Below the pieces are notes generated by a model. It was not told the origin of the DNA and did no database searches. It saw only the letters and a program-made list of their open reading frames with translations. From contig OX243814.1 of NCBI GenBank assembly GCA_945859605.1, positions 43,869,505-43,933,504 on the forward strand: a stretch of DNA of 64,000 bases. Reading direction: 5' to 3'. Source of the DNA: Lumbricus rubellus (taxonomy: Eukaryota > Annelida > Clitellata > Crassiclitellata > Lumbricidae). A program made the translations under genes and the position numbers. How positions within the stretch are numbered: the stretch's first letter is position 1; every line of letters starts with the position of its first letter. Below are positions 1-11,525 of this stretch, in pieces.

Positions 1-600
1 ACAACTGGTTCAACGACAACTGGTTCACGGACAATTCGTTCACCGACAGCTGGTTCACGACAAATGTCACACGACAATATTATTGGAGCTGGATTGATGA
101 AAATATTCTTGCTCAAACTGGAGCTGGATTGATGAAAATATTCATGCTGAAATTGGAGCTGGATTGGTTAAAGTGTTCATGCTTAAACTGGAGCTGAATT
201 GATGAAAATGTTCTTGTTTAAATTGGAGCTGGATTGATAAAAACGCCGGTGAAATGGAAGCTGGATAATGGTATTTTTATATCTGAAGTAGATGCTGGAT
301 TAATGAATAGAATGCTTGATAAATGGAAGCTGGATGGATGATTTTCATTCATGTATTTCAACATGCATCCAGCTTCCATTTCTCAAGCCCTTTATAATTA
401 ATCCGGCTTCCATTTCTCAATAGTTATTTTTGTCAATCCAGTTTATATTTCGCCTATACGCAACCTTCATCCATTTTTTATTCACCATTTGCCGGTGACT
501 CGGTGAGCCAATAATATTGTCGTGTACCAATGGTCGTGAACCAGTTGTCGGTGAACGAATTGTCCGTGGACCAATTGTCGTTGAACCAGTTGTCGTGACA
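1..600. mobile_element. Fold-back element with tandem-repeat arms, left edge cut by window
   Basis: The first 86 bases are the near-exact reverse complement of about 508-598. Each arm is made of 15-nt units such as GACAACTGGTTCACG and GACAATTCGTTCACC. Between the arms lie imperfect repeats of about 50 nt built on GGAGCTGGATTGATGAAAA (about 88-340), then inverted versions built on CCAGCTTCCATTTCTCAA (about 366-420), so the interior is also partly self-complementary. This is the layout of fold-back (Drosophila FB, sea urchin TU) elements. The left arm continues beyond the window, so true ends and target duplication cannot be given. No transposase-like ORF is visible inside. Confidence 0.7.
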
Positions 601-1512
601 CCATTTTGGAGGCTACCCAAGAAAACGTTTCTCCACAACAACTCGAGCATTCTCCAGAGGGCGACACGATCGTGACATAACGGCTACTGCATCGGCAACA
701 GCAGCTGTTGGCGCTATTCTCTATACGCGTAGTTTGGTGTAGGAGACCAATGGACCATGGTCCTAGAGGTTCAAGGAAAGATGTTTACCGTGGACAAATC
801 CACTTTAATTGTCAATGTCCCATTGTTCCTATACAATGTTATGCCTACTTTAGTAATTATACAGTAGCGATTCATTGAGAAGTGCTCTGAATAACCATTG
901 ATGTTTCTTAGAATTCGTTAAAACTCATAACAGAAGGGATAAAAATCGTTCCGTGTATCACAGATGAGTAATGAGTGACTACATATTGCCAGAGATGTAT
1001 CAAAATGACGTTGAAGCTGGTAGTCTAATATAAAAACCTTACTTTTCTTACATCTTAAGGCAGTGTAGCTAGGATAGAACAATTGAACGCTATGCGTAGA
1101 ACTCAGAATTAATAGGCCCACTGCATGCATTTAGAATTAGGTAAGCAGCCAATTCATTATTCAATGCCAGTTTTTAAATTCATAATTTTACGTAAACAAT
1201 TTAAAAGTTCTCAAGCTCGTGCTGCTATTGATATGTCTGGTACACTGAGCATTGGGTTTGGATATAACACAAGTTGTGCCCCAACAAAATAAAGTCAGAA
1301 TAGGCAAGAGCAGAATTTCTTTCAAGATAACACGCGTGAAACCAATAACATCGTAGACCTAATTGTTCACAAATCGAATAAACTGTAAAAGTAAATTTTC
1401 AATGTACATCCAAACGCAATAGGCATTTCAGAAATGCATCTCGTGTAGAACAATTGAACGAAATATCGAAAATTAAATTAATTGTCCCTCTCTTAACGTT
1501 CTTTCGTATTGT
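600..1512. other. Intergenic / 3' flank, no gene seen
   Basis: AT-rich unique-looking sequence downstream of the minus-strand propeller gene. I see no protein-like frame, RNA gene or clear repeat in it. It may contain the 3' UTR of that gene, but I cannot place a polyadenylation site with confidence. Confidence 0.4.
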
Positions 1513-2348
1513 TCATTCCTCTCTTAGACGAAAGATAGTTAAAAGACCGTTCTGAGAATGCTCATCACACACGATAGTAACCACCTCGTTCCTATCCCTA
1601 TTGTATTGCAAACTATTCGGTGAAATGAACTGGCTTCCATCCTCCTGCTGGCCAGCGAAATCCAGAAGATTTAGCTCATCATCTAGAAGCTCTAATCGTC
1701 CCCGATCGATCATCACCACACGTCCATAGATGTCAGTGTCACTGACTTGTTTAAATGGTCTGAATCTCGCCTGGCGTGTGATCGTCCCGTTCACGTCAAT
1801 CTCCAATATCTTCGTGTTTACCTTGCCCCTACTTGAAACCAGAAGAAAGGTTCCGTTCGATTTCGGAATCAGGTTGCGAAAGTCGGAGAGATCCGGGGAA
1901 AGCATTATAAAATGCTGCAGTGAACCATTCGCGTTGTATATGAATATAATGCTCAGACACGGTCTCGAGAGGACCAAGCAACCATTGGGGGTTGTGGATA
2001 GATCAGGGTCGGTCATGAACAGCGTACTGAACAGCACTGAAACATCATACCCCTGCTTATCGTTCTTCGCTAGGCGCAAGACTGAAACGTGCAGATCCTT
2101 GCCTGGGTTTAGTAAGTACAGGCAGTTTGATACGCTGCAGGCCGTTAAGCAGTACGTGAACATTCCTGGTAGCGGGATGACATCTTCCACCTCGGCGAGA
2201 TTGTTGCGGTCGTAAACATTAATAACCCAGTCGTGCATTCCTTTTGGCTTGCAGTGAAGATAGATGGTGTCGTTCATTACAGCCATACGGTGGACACGTA
2301 ACGGGAGCAGGGACTGACCCAAGATTTCAACACGAATCTTCTCCGTAG
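1513..2348 (-). CDS. Terminal exon of a beta-propeller-like protein gene
   Basis: This exon encodes about 278 residues to a stop codon. The protein has a regular succession of short beta-like blocks with hydrophobic-acidic turns: MAVMNDTIYLHC, TACSVSNCLYLLN, TTPNGCLVLSRP, SNGTFLLVSSRG, IDVNGTITRQ, SPNSLQYNRDRNEVVTIVCD. This resembles NHL or six-bladed propeller repeats of large animal proteins, in which 'AC...NCLY' blocks recur; I recognise the style rather than a named orthologue. An apparent ATG at 2379 is probably intronic, because a pyrimidine-rich tract ending TTTTTTAG immediately precedes 2348 on the minus strand. The exon opens with the last two bases of a codon, matching the phase of the exon at 3495-3702. 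Function unknown; a binding or scaffold role is inference only. Confidence 0.65.
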
Positions 2349-2526
2349 CTAAAAAATAAATTAATGGGATACTAGGCATAGACTACAGAACTCTGAGCAG
2401 TTATACGTAACTTACGTCAGATGAAGAAGACACTTGTAAAACATTTTTCTGAAAGTTGACAAAGATTTGTCAGATGCGACACTCAGGCATGCACGCAGAA
2501 AAGCGATTTTACTGGTGTAGCCAGAA

Positions 2527-2570
2527 CAGAGGTTCTCAAATTTTTTGGACCAGGGTAATTTCGTATGGAT
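2527..2570. repeat. Solo hAT-like terminal fragment
   Basis: The stretch begins CAGAGGTTCTCAAA, a typical hAT/Charlie-type terminus, and the same word starts the element at 36101. I cannot find the opposite terminus nearby, so this is a degraded end inside the intron of the propeller gene. Confidence 0.4.
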
Positions 2571-2934
2571 AGCTCGCGGACACAAGTATCTAAGACGTAA
2601 AATTTAATATTTAATATATGATTAAAAACACATCATTTCTCTCTTATTTATGGAGCATTATAGCAGCATAAATTTAATAAAATAATTTTTATGGACAAAG
2701 TGTTATGAATTTGCATGTAGCATGAGCAATAACATGTAGGTTTCGTGTTGCATCTGAAAAAACTCTGAAAATGCTATTCATGTAAATAATATGAGTATTG
2801 AGTAATAATAATTTTTCTCTAATTCAACGCCTGCAAACGCACTGCGCTACAGTAGGCCTACATGACATTGTAGTAATCTTACATGCAGTAATCTTAATTA
2901 ACAATAAACTGAACAGACAGCCTGCAATTATTAT

Positions 2935-3030
2935 ACACGGCGCTATTAGCAGCCTACAACGGGGGCTCGAACCCGTTACCTCTCACTCTCTACGCCAACG
3001 TGTTATTCATTAGTCTACCGCCGCCCCATC
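2935..3030 (-). repeat. tRNA-derived SINE head
   Basis: On the minus strand this reads as a tRNA-like unit: an A-box-like region near 3010-3020 and a strong B box, GGTTCGAGCCC, at about 2963-2973, flanked by a complementary GGGG/CCCC pair. It lies in the intron between the last two propeller exons. Rather than a functional tRNA it looks like a pol III SINE promoter, because the cloverleaf is imperfect and no recognisable anticodon arm can be fixed. Confidence 0.5.
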
Positions 3031-3171
3031 CCCAAGTACGTTGGATCTACTTTATTATCAAGGGTTGCGCTTGGACATCATTCGTATAGGCATAGGGTGT
3101 TAGTCTTTGGTCGTCTCTGTGGTACGTTTAAAATGAGGATGACTATGTTTATTGTAGGCTAAATACTACTA

Positions 3172-3477
3172 CAGCGGTTCCCAACCCGTGACCCGCGGGC
3201 CAAAAGTGGCCCGCCTGGCCTACAAAAATGGCCCGCAGCATCTCAGTGAATTTTAAAAAATATATTTGGACATGATAGAATATATAATTCTTTTCTATTA
3301 CAAATTATTTTATTTGGACGTTAATAAATCGCATCAAACATTCTATTTCATGTACCTTTAGTTGATCAAATTTTAGCCTTATGGTCCCCTAATGTCCTTC
3401 AACTGAGATAAAGTGGCTATCGTGCCCTCCAACTTTGAAAAAGTGGCCTGACATTCAAACAAGGTTGGGAACCACTG
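3172..3477. mobile_element. hAT-like MITE (306 bp)
   Basis: The ends are inverted: CAGCGGTTCCCAACC on the left and GGTTGGGAACCACTG on the right. Inside is the familiar 'GGCCAAAAGTGGCCCGC' type of sequence near the left end and AAGTGGCCTG near the right. No matching 8-bp target duplication survives. A relative starts at about 51031 (GCAGTGGTTCCCAGCC) with no recognisable right end. The element stops 18 bp from the 3' edge of the exon at 3495-3702. Confidence 0.65.
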
Positions 3478-3494
3478 CTATATAGTATACTAAC

Positions 3495-3702
3495 CAGTGC
3501 CATCCAGAGTCTTGTGGAGTTCAGTTCGAAAGAAGTTGGTCGAAAGGATGCTGGTCCAATGCGGACAGACGTCTCTGAGTCTGCTTATAACCAGATCAGC
3601 TTTTTCACTCCACACACATCTGGCCAGCTTCATATCCTTCACTTCCATAACTATGGCTTTGATGAGGATACGTATCATTAGCATCGTCGGTAAATCGTTC
3701 AG
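3495..3702 (-). CDS. Putative penultimate exon of the propeller gene
   Basis: On the minus strand the tract TATTACTTGCAG ends just before 3702, and the exon stays open for 69 codons plus one base before a GTTAGT donor at 3494. The single leftover G joins with CT at 2348 to make an Ala codon, so the two exons are in phase. The encoded segment has a hydrophobic start, then a charged stretch with Cys and Trp (LARCVWSEKAD, LRDVCPHWTSIL). It has no domain I recognise. The call rests on splice signals and phase, not on homology. Confidence 0.45.
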
Positions 3703-3709
3703 CTGCAAG

Positions 3710-4555
3710 TAATATTATATGCTAATATTTAAAAGATAATTCACTTGTCTGAACACTTCATAGCTGTTCAGTACAATTTTATTAATAATGATAATAATAA
3801 ACTATATACGTCGAATGTTCATTGAGTTGTTATAATTAGTAAAGAACATAAAGGCTTCCTTTTCTGACAACCTTTTATTATAGTTAGCTAGTCTTAGATG
3901 CATTCCAATCAATTACTCTTAGATCACTGTTGACCAGATTCTTTTGAAATTGATTTAAGAGTGACTAAGTAGCAAAAAGTTGACTTCACTTAACATCCTG
4001 GAAGCTGTCCTACTCGAATGGCGACCATAACCATTATGTTTGGCAAGACACAATAAGGGATCGTTGGTATAAAACGATCGCTAGACAGACTGTTGAGTGT
4101 CGAAGGTACATGTATGAAGCATTTTATAGATTAGTTGCTGTCTGTTGCAAGTTAGGTAAGCTACTATAATTCTTTTGCATCATGCTAATTAATCAAACTG
4201 CTTGATCACGAAGCTTAGACAATATCGATATCCAAAATAGCGGTGTAGGTCTATATGCCTAATTGCCTATTGCCTATGCAGGAAATTGATGAAGTTCCAT
4301 AAAACTATTCGAGACTTGCGCTTACCACTGTCTTTTTCGAAGTGGTGAGTTTTGCACGTTTAGTGTTGTCATCATGTTGGAATACTGCTACAAGAAAATT
4401 AAATGAATTAATCTTCAAATGCAATTACTTTTAAATAAGATTTGTATGACGAAGCTATACAGTATAGCAAGATGCAAGGTCCTAGGCTACTCCTAGTTAA
4501 TATAGGTCAAAGCAGGTGGAACTTATCTCATGAGTATAGGCCTAGATGTATGCCT
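3710..4555. other. Intron or intergenic sequence, nothing recognised
   Basis: AT-rich sequence with no convincing exon, RNA gene or transposon end on either strand. Confidence 0.35.
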
Positions 4556-4563
4556 CTGTGACT

Positions 4564-4777
4564 CAGGGCCGGATTAAGAAATGTAGGGGCCCTGTTCGGA
4601 AATTTTGTTGAGGATCTTCGATCGAAAAATCTGATGACTTTTTTAGTCGTTTGGTCGCAATTTCTTTAGAATATACCCAATTTTCCTCAAAAAATTATTT
4701 TTTCGCATGTGTGGGGCCCCTAAAGTGTGGGGCCCCTGTTCGGCCGAACATGTTGAACATGCCTTAATCCGGCCCTG
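4564..4777. mobile_element. hAT MITE (214 bp) with exact 8-bp target duplication
   Basis: Termini are CAGGGCCGGATTAAG and its exact inverted copy CTTAATCCGGCCCTG. The flanks carry identical 8-bp sequences CTGTGACT at 4556-4563 and 4778-4785. CAGGG termini with an 8-bp duplication are diagnostic of the hAT superfamily. The interior includes repeated GGGGCCCCT motifs and no coding capacity, so it depends on a transposase in trans. Confidence 0.9.
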
Positions 4778-5360
4778 CTGTGACTTGATGTGCAAGTCGC
4801 ACTTCGCTCGATCTATACGCCCCTTCCTTGTTCTGCATGCTGACCGCCTTAAGAATAATTACGACATGCAGTAGGCGTACAACGGTCACGAAACTCATTA
4901 AAAGCAGTATCGTGTTTTCCCTGTTGCGGGTCCCTCGTTGTGGAATATCATTCTCCCTGTAATTAATTTGAGTCACCTGCGTCTCTTCGTTGCTTGTAGA
5001 CCTTTCTCTCTTTTCATGATCCTGTCACGCTGCATGTCATGCAGTGCATGAGAACGCTTCTGAGTTATTAGCTCTGCCGTAAAACGCGCTTTACAAATGT
5101 TCATTTTTAGACTATAATAGATTAAAGCCGACCAGATTATATTAGCCTGTGTGTGGGCCTACCTTTTAAAATACACGAACGAATGAAATTATGCAATTCT
5201 TTCTAGTAGCCTACTGTGAGTACTGAGTAGGCCTAATTAATGTTCATCGTAAAATCTGTTTGAATCTTTGAAAACAAGCCAGACAACAAACACAGAATAA
5301 GCTCTGAACGGTTCACACTACTAGAGGCACTTTATAAATGATTAAATACAATACAAATAC

Positions 5361-5475
5361 ATTAAGGATTTCTTTCGGCTGACTTGACCAACCGTCTGAG
5401 TCGTAATCCGGATTCTCATCGCTACTGGATCCAGGCGGTGTTCGTTTCAACATGACCAAGCTCTCAGTCCCTATA
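5361..5475 (-). CDS. Candidate upstream exon of the propeller gene
   Basis: On the minus strand a good acceptor (GGTCCTTTCAG) precedes 5475 and a weak GTATTT donor follows 5361. The 38-codon frame is acidic, serine-rich and protein-like (KRTPPGSSSDENPDYDSDGW) and ends in phase 0. That fits the exon at 3702, which opens on a whole codon. No homology is recognised, so this exon is speculative; a transcript spanning 5361 to 3702 would decide it. Confidence 0.3.
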
Positions 5476-5815
5476 CTGAAAGGACCCCGATTGACGAATG
5501 ACAAACACAAACGTTATTGCAAACGCAAACTCAGAATTAGTATGATTGTTATCTCTATAACAAACCAGTAAGGAATTTTTTATTATGGACGAATCTTGAT
5601 ATTAAAAAATAACGGCTTAAATCTACGTCACTGTGTAAAACTAAATAATTTGTGACGTCAAACAATATTGACATAGAGACTATTATAATAGATATATAAT
5701 ATTTAGCATCAATTAGATTCTAGTTGTAGACCTATCATTATTATTTTTTAATAACAGGAATGTCAGTTTTATAGATTTTTTATTTTTATAAATCAATTTT
5801 TGTTTGCTTGGGGCG

Positions 5816-6285
5816 GCCGGTGACACGAAAAGGATTATCCCCCCTGAAAGCTATCCGGGGGGATGAATTAATCTATCCCCCGGATGGAATTAACCGGCCT
5901 TAGACTATATCCGGGGGATAAACCATTCTGTCCCATTTTTTGAAAAATGTGTATAATTAAAAAATTTATACTCTAATCAAAATTTAAAGTGACTCTAATT
6001 GTTTTAAGTGACCTAAGCAATGCTCAGAGAAAGGCAACTCGAATTTATTTAGTGTCTCCGAGTGTGTTTAAGTGTTTTAAATGTTTTAAGTGCTATAAAA
6101 CCAAAGCAAAACAAATTATCTAGTAGGAATAAACATACCTGTTAGTGTCATTGTTCAAAACAAAGCAGATGAAAATTAATTTGCAAAAATAACAAATTAT
6201 ATGCACGCGAAAGTGTTTTTTTCGACTTTTCCTCATTTTGGGGGATACTATTAATACGGAAGATACTCTATTTCGTGACACCGGC
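5816..6285. mobile_element. TIR element, GCCGGTGTCACG family (470 bp)
   Basis: The left end reads GCCGGTGACACGAAAAGG and the right end reads CTATTTCGTGACACCGGC, inverted copies of each other. The left part carries repeated ATCCCCCC/ATCCGGGGGG blocks that can fold on themselves. The same right terminus recurs alone at about 47227, and the left terminus at 52004, so this is a dispersed family. No coding capacity. Confidence 0.6.
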
Positions 6286-6289
6286 AATA

Positions 6290-7080
6290 ATAGTACGGTA
6301 TACATTATAAGCATTGTAACTGTGTAAACTATTATAAATTAGAAATTATTATAGGCCTGGCGAATGTATTTCTTAGTAAAGCCAACGAAACCATAATATG
6401 CAGACTGAACAAACTGATTGCTTCAACTGTTCAAGTAGTTCAACATAATATTATAAAGTCGTTATTCCGCTCTGGCCACTCCTATTTCTCGACTGTCCAA
6501 ACCGAATTGCCGAATACAGATGCAGAATTTTCAATGCGGTGGCTACTGATTATCATGGCAAGTATGATCGACTAGCAGGTCACACAGATGGAGCGGTAAA
6601 TAAAGAGACAGACAGAACGACAAAGACATAGATAAACTGACATACATGCTGATTTTTCTGATATTAAAGCGGACAAATGCATTCTCATTTCTCAGACATA
6701 CACATAGGCCTACACAGACAGAGAAGCGGAATGCAGTCTGGATTTGTGTGCTAAGAAGGATGGATGGGTTCCAACCGTTCCATCGAGTAACCTACGCTAA
6801 GCAGCTGGAAAAAGGCAATGCATGCGACTGGAGAGAAGTCGAGAATGTTGGTAATTGAACGACGCTGCTTCGCATCAGGAAAAGCTTTTATGTAGCGCTC
6901 TTTTGTTTAGCATTAACACACATCGACGCATATCCCGTCGAAATCTACTCAATTTGTGGTTGCGTGAAAGTGACAAACTAAATAAACACAACAGCAGCTG
7001 TTAATGAGTTCTGAAAGACTGACTAGTTTACACACGAGCATAAAGATGCAGTAATTGTTTAATGTATCGGAAAATGTTAT
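6290..7080. other. Intergenic, nothing recognised
   Basis: Unique-looking AT-rich DNA. Short open frames on both strands show no domain, signal peptide or splice context that I would trust. Confidence 0.35.
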
Positions 7081-7088
7081 CAGATCTA

Positions 7089-7509
7089 CACTGTGTCCGG
7101 AAAAATTCCAAGGCTTTACGGTAAATATAAAAATAATTAGTAAACATTAATAGATTTTGAAAATTCCAGAAACAGTTTAATCTTGAAATATTATGGAACT
7201 ATAATTTATGTTCGAAATGTCCGCCATTGGCTTCCACGCATGCTTCGAGACGTACACGCCACTGACTAACAGCAGCATCGACGACCAGTTGATCAAGTTC
7301 ATCCCAAGCATTAACAATTCGCTCGCGGAGTTCTTCGATGTTTCTGACCTTTGTCTTGTATACTTTCTCCTGCATTACTAATAAATTACAAAGAATTTTG
7401 TTGGTAATTATGTACGGATCAAAAAGCTTAAAAATTTTCTAATTGATTATTATCTACTATAGTTTTTTCATTCATATATTAGAGCCTTGGAATTTTTCCG
7501 GACACAGTG
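7089..7509 (-). mobile_element. Mariner-type remnant (421 bp), TA duplication
   Basis: The ends are CACTGTGTCCGGAAAAA and its inverted copy, flanked by TA at 7087-7088 and 7510-7511. The minus strand still encodes the extreme C-terminus of a mariner transposase (about 7205-7375: REERIVNAWDELDQ-like text, then ending in ANGGHFE). The catalytic DDD/E region is gone. It shares its first 17 bases with the element at 19729-20690. Confidence 0.85.
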
Positions 7510-7639
7510 TAGATACATAAATAAATGATGGATGACGGAAAAAACAGACAATGATAATGATGATGAATGATGTCGGTGGTGTTTATGAATGCAAAGCATT
7601 ACAATTACCAGAATGTGCTATGTAAGTGCAATGTATATG

Positions 7640-9377
7640 AATATTTTTGTAATTGTAATTGTAATTGAACATTTATATAGCGCCACTTCAAGAGAACTCC
7701 TCAGAGGCGCTCCCGACCTGACACCAAACCATAGTCAAAGAGAATGGTTTTCAAACGCTTGCGGAAAAGGGGCAAAGAAAGACAAAGAAGTTCATTACGG
7801 AGACTAATAGGTAACTTATTCCAGAAAGACGGACCGACCATAGCAAAACTTCTATGCAGCACTGTGGAAGATCGAGCCCTGGGAACAACCAGGTCCCCAT
7901 GCGTTGCAGAGCGAAGGAATCTACGGCCTGGAATGGATAGCACAGGCACACAAAGTTCCATAAGATAGATAGGAGCTTGGCCTGCTAGGCAATTACGCAT
8001 GAGCATTAGAATCTTAAACTCAATACGTTTTTGCATAGGCAACCAGTGCAGTTCCTCCCGTATAAAACTTGATATATGCCCAAACTTTGGAATGCCACCA
8101 ATCAGGCGAGCTGCAGCATTAAGGACAGATTGTAACTTGTTAATGCGTGAAAGAGTTAAGCCCGCATAAATGGCACTGCCATAGTCAACTCTTGTGCAAA
8201 TAAATGCATGCATCAGAGTAGTGACGGCTTTAGTTGTAAGAGAACGACGCACCGAGCGAATCTGACGAAGATGGTAGAAGCAAGTGCGACATACATTTCT
8301 CACATGATCAGAAAGGGTCAATTCCTGGTCCAAGGTCACACCCAAATCACGCACAGTGGTAGAAAAAGTCATGCCAGGAAAGCAATGTTGCAGATTTTGC
8401 ATATCAACTTTAGAAACCTGCATGCGACTTCCAACCCAAATAAACTGTGTTTTTCCAGGATTAAGCCTGAGGCGGTTGGACGACATCCAGGCACTAATCA
8501 TTTCCGAGGTCATGAGAATTTTCTCAACTAGTGAGATAGCCTCAAAAGCTGGCCCCTGGACGTATGCCTGAGTGTCATCAGCATATTGATGTGCCGCAAC
8601 CCTCACAGAAGACAGGATCTTATTTAAGTCAGAAGTGTACAAAACATAAAGCAAAGGCCCTAAGATAGAACCTTGTGGAAGGCCAAAGGAGACCCTGGAC
8701 CAGTCAGATCGGGTAGAACCAAAAACCACTGACTGGCTGCGCCCAGAAAGAAAATCCCGCAGCCACAGCAGTGGGCGGCCAATGACACCGAACGACGTTT
8801 CAAGGCGCTCTAGAAGAATGTCATGGTCGACGGTGTCAAAGGCCGCACTCACATCAAATAAAGCAAGGAGTGTTACATGCCCCTGATCAACAGCAGCATA
8901 CATGTCAACTAATATGCGTGTTAAAACAGATTCAGTGGAATGAAATTTTCTAAAGCCTGACTGTTGCTTGGGCAATAGGGAGTTTGTTTCAAGGTGACTA
9001 ATAAGCTGCAACGATACATATTTCTCAACTATCTTTGACAAGAAAGATAGATTCGAAATCGGTCGATAATTGGCCATGTCATTGACATCAAGACCACTAC
9101 GCTTAAGCGAAGGCAAAACAATAGCCCGCTTCTGAGAAGAAGGAAGGGCCCCATCCCCCAATGCAGTATTACAAAGTAACAACAAAAACGGCAGAAGATC
9201 ATCCACGAAATCCTTGATGAGAAATGAAGGCAACGGGTCGAGTTCACATGACTTCGATGGCGAAGACAGCAACAACTGGCGAAGGTCTTCTGTGGAAAAC
9301 GGTTTCAGTTGAGACATCCTGCAGTCAGTTGGAGGGAAAGTCGGTGGTCGCGCCTTCGGTTGAACGTCGGACAGCAT
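7640..9377 (-). mobile_element. CR1/L2-like non-LTR retrotransposon, 5' truncated
   Basis: The copy holds the reverse transcriptase and C-terminal domains but no endonuclease, as expected from incomplete reverse transcription. Its 3' end on the minus strand reads GAGCGCCTCTGAGGAGTT, then GGCGCTATATAAAT, then (AATTAC)n, a short-repeat tail typical of CR1/L2 relatives. The same tail text recurs on LINE and SINE pieces at about 45716, 46930, 47745 and 57970. Confidence 0.9.
7701..9377 (-). CDS. Reverse transcriptase of CR1/L2-like LINE
   Basis: A 558-residue open frame. RT motifs appear in order: NYRPISNLSFLSKIVEK (about residue 80-100), motif A LFDVSAAFDTVDHDILL, motif B FGLPQGSILGPLLY, and the active site YADDTQAYV with both aspartates present. 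The C-terminal region (RDLGVTLD...HWLPMQKRIEFK...FWNKLPISLR) is the usual thumb and C-terminal part of the Jockey/CR1 group. The N-terminal apurinic endonuclease is missing through 5' truncation. Because the frame is intact and the catalytic residues are kept, this insertion is fairly young, but it cannot be autonomous. Confidence 0.9.
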   Translation of the reverse strand: MLSDVQPKARPPTFPPTDCRMSQLKPFSTEDLRQLLLSSPSKSCELDPLPSFLIKDFVDDLLPFLLLLCNTALGDGALPSSQKRAIVLPSLKRSGLDVNDMANYRPISNLSFLSKIVEKYVSLQLISHLETNSLLPKQQSGFRKFHSTESVLTRILVDMYAAVDQGHVTLLALFDVSAAFDTVDHDILLERLETSFGVIGRPLLWLRDFLSGRSQSVVFGSTRSDWSRVSFGLPQGSILGPLLYVLYTSDLNKILSSVRVAAHQYADDTQAYVQGPAFEAISLVEKILMTSEMISAWMSSNRLRLNPGKTQFIWVGSRMQVSKVDMQNLQHCFPGMTFSTTVRDLGVTLDQELTLSDHVRNVCRTCFYHLRQIRSVRRSLTTKAVTTLMHAFICTRVDYGSAIYAGLTLSRINKLQSVLNAAARLIGGIPKFGHISSFIREELHWLPMQKRIEFKILMLMRNCLAGQAPIYLMELCVPVLSIPGRRFLRSATHGDLVVPRARSSTVLHRSFAMVGPSFWNKLPISLRNELLCLSLPLFRKRLKTILFDYGLVSGRERL

Positions 9378-9479
9378 CGATCTTATGTTGCATATATTCC
9401 AGGTAAGCAGTATATCTGTAAATGATGGATCAATGGAGCTTTTCCCAGAAGTCGAACGACCAAGGACACTGAATATGTC

Positions 9480-9600
9480 AATGATGATGATGAATTGTGA
9501 TAAAGATGCAAGAAGATTCTAAAATATGATGATGATGACGATGACGACGACGACGACGACGATGGCAATGATGTTGATGATGATGTTGATGATGGGTAAA
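9480..9600. repeat. (GAT)n/(GAC)n microsatellite
   Basis: Imperfect trinucleotide run next to the 5' end of the LINE copy. Serine-rich frames across it are artefacts of the repeat. Confidence 0.8.
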
Positions 9601-9646
9601 AGCAGTAAAATAAATAGATAGTGTCCTCCCAAGATCTATACACACT

Positions 9647-10899
9647 CAGGTTGCGCCGCTGAGGGGGTTATGAATATGCGTGAATCGGAGTGGGGCGCCG
9701 TGACGTCGCATGCCTAGTCGACCAGCGCGGCTGGCATCTGACATGTCTGTTGAAACTATAGCTTACCAAGTGTATTCGAAGAACCTTGATAGCGTACATT
9801 TAGTAACATCAATAGGAATTTAAATCTGCTGTCGGATGCCAAATACGTCTTTTGTTGTCATAATTAAGCCGCCATTAAACTCCGGATCCAATATCTAATT
9901 AGCCTACAATAATTTAGCAGTCCGAAGTTGCCCACAGCTATCGTTTATTGGAAATATAATTTTAGATGTGAACGACATTAAGAGCAGCCTTAAATGACAC
10001 TAACAAATCCTAGCATCAGAAATGATTAATCGAATGGCACTAACAAGTCTTAAGTGTACACGTGAATGACAGCCGGACATTCCCCAGGACATACATACAT
10101 ACATACATACAAACATACATACATACATACATACATGCATGCATGCATGCACGCATGCATGCATACATACATACATACATACAAACAAGCATGCACGCAC
10201 GCACGCACACACACACACATACATACATACATACATACATACATACATACATACTTACATACATACATACACGCAAACATACATAGCCTACATATACGCA
10301 CGTCTGTATGTATCTATGCATGTATGCATCCATGCATGCATGCATATATGCATGTATGTATTTATATTTTGATGGATTTTGTCTATATACGGGGAATGCT
10401 CTTCCTCGGGGGGGGGGGGACATGTCCGGGGTGATATGTTCGGGGAAGTGAAATGACCGACTATCCAGCTAAATGTCTATTGTTTCTGGCAACGTCTTTT
10501 GCTTCTTAAATGTCTGTGAAACTGTTCAGCTTCGAAATGCTCAGAACATTATGCGCGCTGTCTTTGCATTAAATGTATATAATTATCTTTCCCGCAGTAC
10601 ATTGATATCCATTATCCATAGTTAGAATAACCCGTCATCTTTAGGAAATTATTGATGAAATGATAAACCTTTCCTATGCACTACGAATTTTTTCAACAGG
10701 CGATTGCACATTTACGAGGTATCTCTATTTATTTGTTGTAAATACATCAGTTACACTGAATTTGTGGATTAATATTGGGCAGCTACACTGAATGAACTGC
10801 AGGCAGGTTATACATGAGTCAGATCGACTAGGCATGCGACGTCAGAAACACCCCACCCCGAGTTAATGAGCCCGCTGCCTAAGCCAGCGGGCCAACCTG
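9647..10899. mobile_element. Putative TIR element containing an ATAC microsatellite
   Basis: The left end (CAGGTTGCGCCGCTGAG, later GACGTCGCATGCCTAGTCGA) is the inverted counterpart of the right end (CAGCGGGCCAACCTG at 10899, with TCGACTAGGCATGCGACGTC about 70 bp inside). Identity along the roughly 85-bp termini is partial. The interior holds a (CATA)n/(GCAT)n tract at about 10078-10365. A related single end occurs at about 41560-41640. No clear target duplication was found and no transposase is present. Confidence 0.5.
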
Positions 10900-11520
10900 T
10901 GTATTGGAAGAACCTTGGTGTCCTCCCATAAATTTTTGACTAAATAGTTAACGTTATTTTAAGGTCTTGATCGGTCCAACATGATTTGAAAACGAGGATT
11001 ATGATAATAAATTATGATGATTCTTTGATAGGAATCAGACGACTACCTCAATTGTGGTAATTGTTCAAAAATGCACATATAACTGGTCAATTGTTTATTG
11101 TTTAAAAATGGCATTACAGTTCACGTATACGCACACATGCACAGTTTCACACCCACCTACACACACCCGCACACACGATCTCACGCCCACAATCATCGCT
11201 GGTCAAAGTTAGCTGCCTTAGTAATGGTCGAATTTTTAGTTGTGCTGCATGGTCAAATGTGAGTAGCCTACAGGAATGTTACGAACCATTTTATTGTCTG
11301 TTGGTCAACTGTGAGAATGTGCAACACATGTGTGTGTGTCCCGTCTGTTACGTACTGGAATGCATTCATCGTCAACTCTATAGCCTAACATTGAACACAA
11401 TGGTATCGGCCTATTAGTTTAACATTGCCTATAGGACCATTGTTTAGGCCTTCACGCCATGGGCCTAGAGGCGTAAATTGTAGGCCTATCTGCCATGCAT
11501 GATATAGGCTTGTACGACTT
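10900..11520. other. Intergenic, upstream of the secreted-protein gene
   Basis: AT-rich with a short CA-rich stretch around 11125-11190. No gene is seen. It contains the proximal upstream region of the gene starting at 11611. Confidence 0.4.
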
Positions 11521-11525
11521 GATTC

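Noticed and set aside
10000..10434. Several overlapping frames rich in Tyr/Ile/His or Met/Cys/Val
   Set aside because: They are translations of the ATAC/GCAT microsatellite on both strands; the same happens at 38331-38782.
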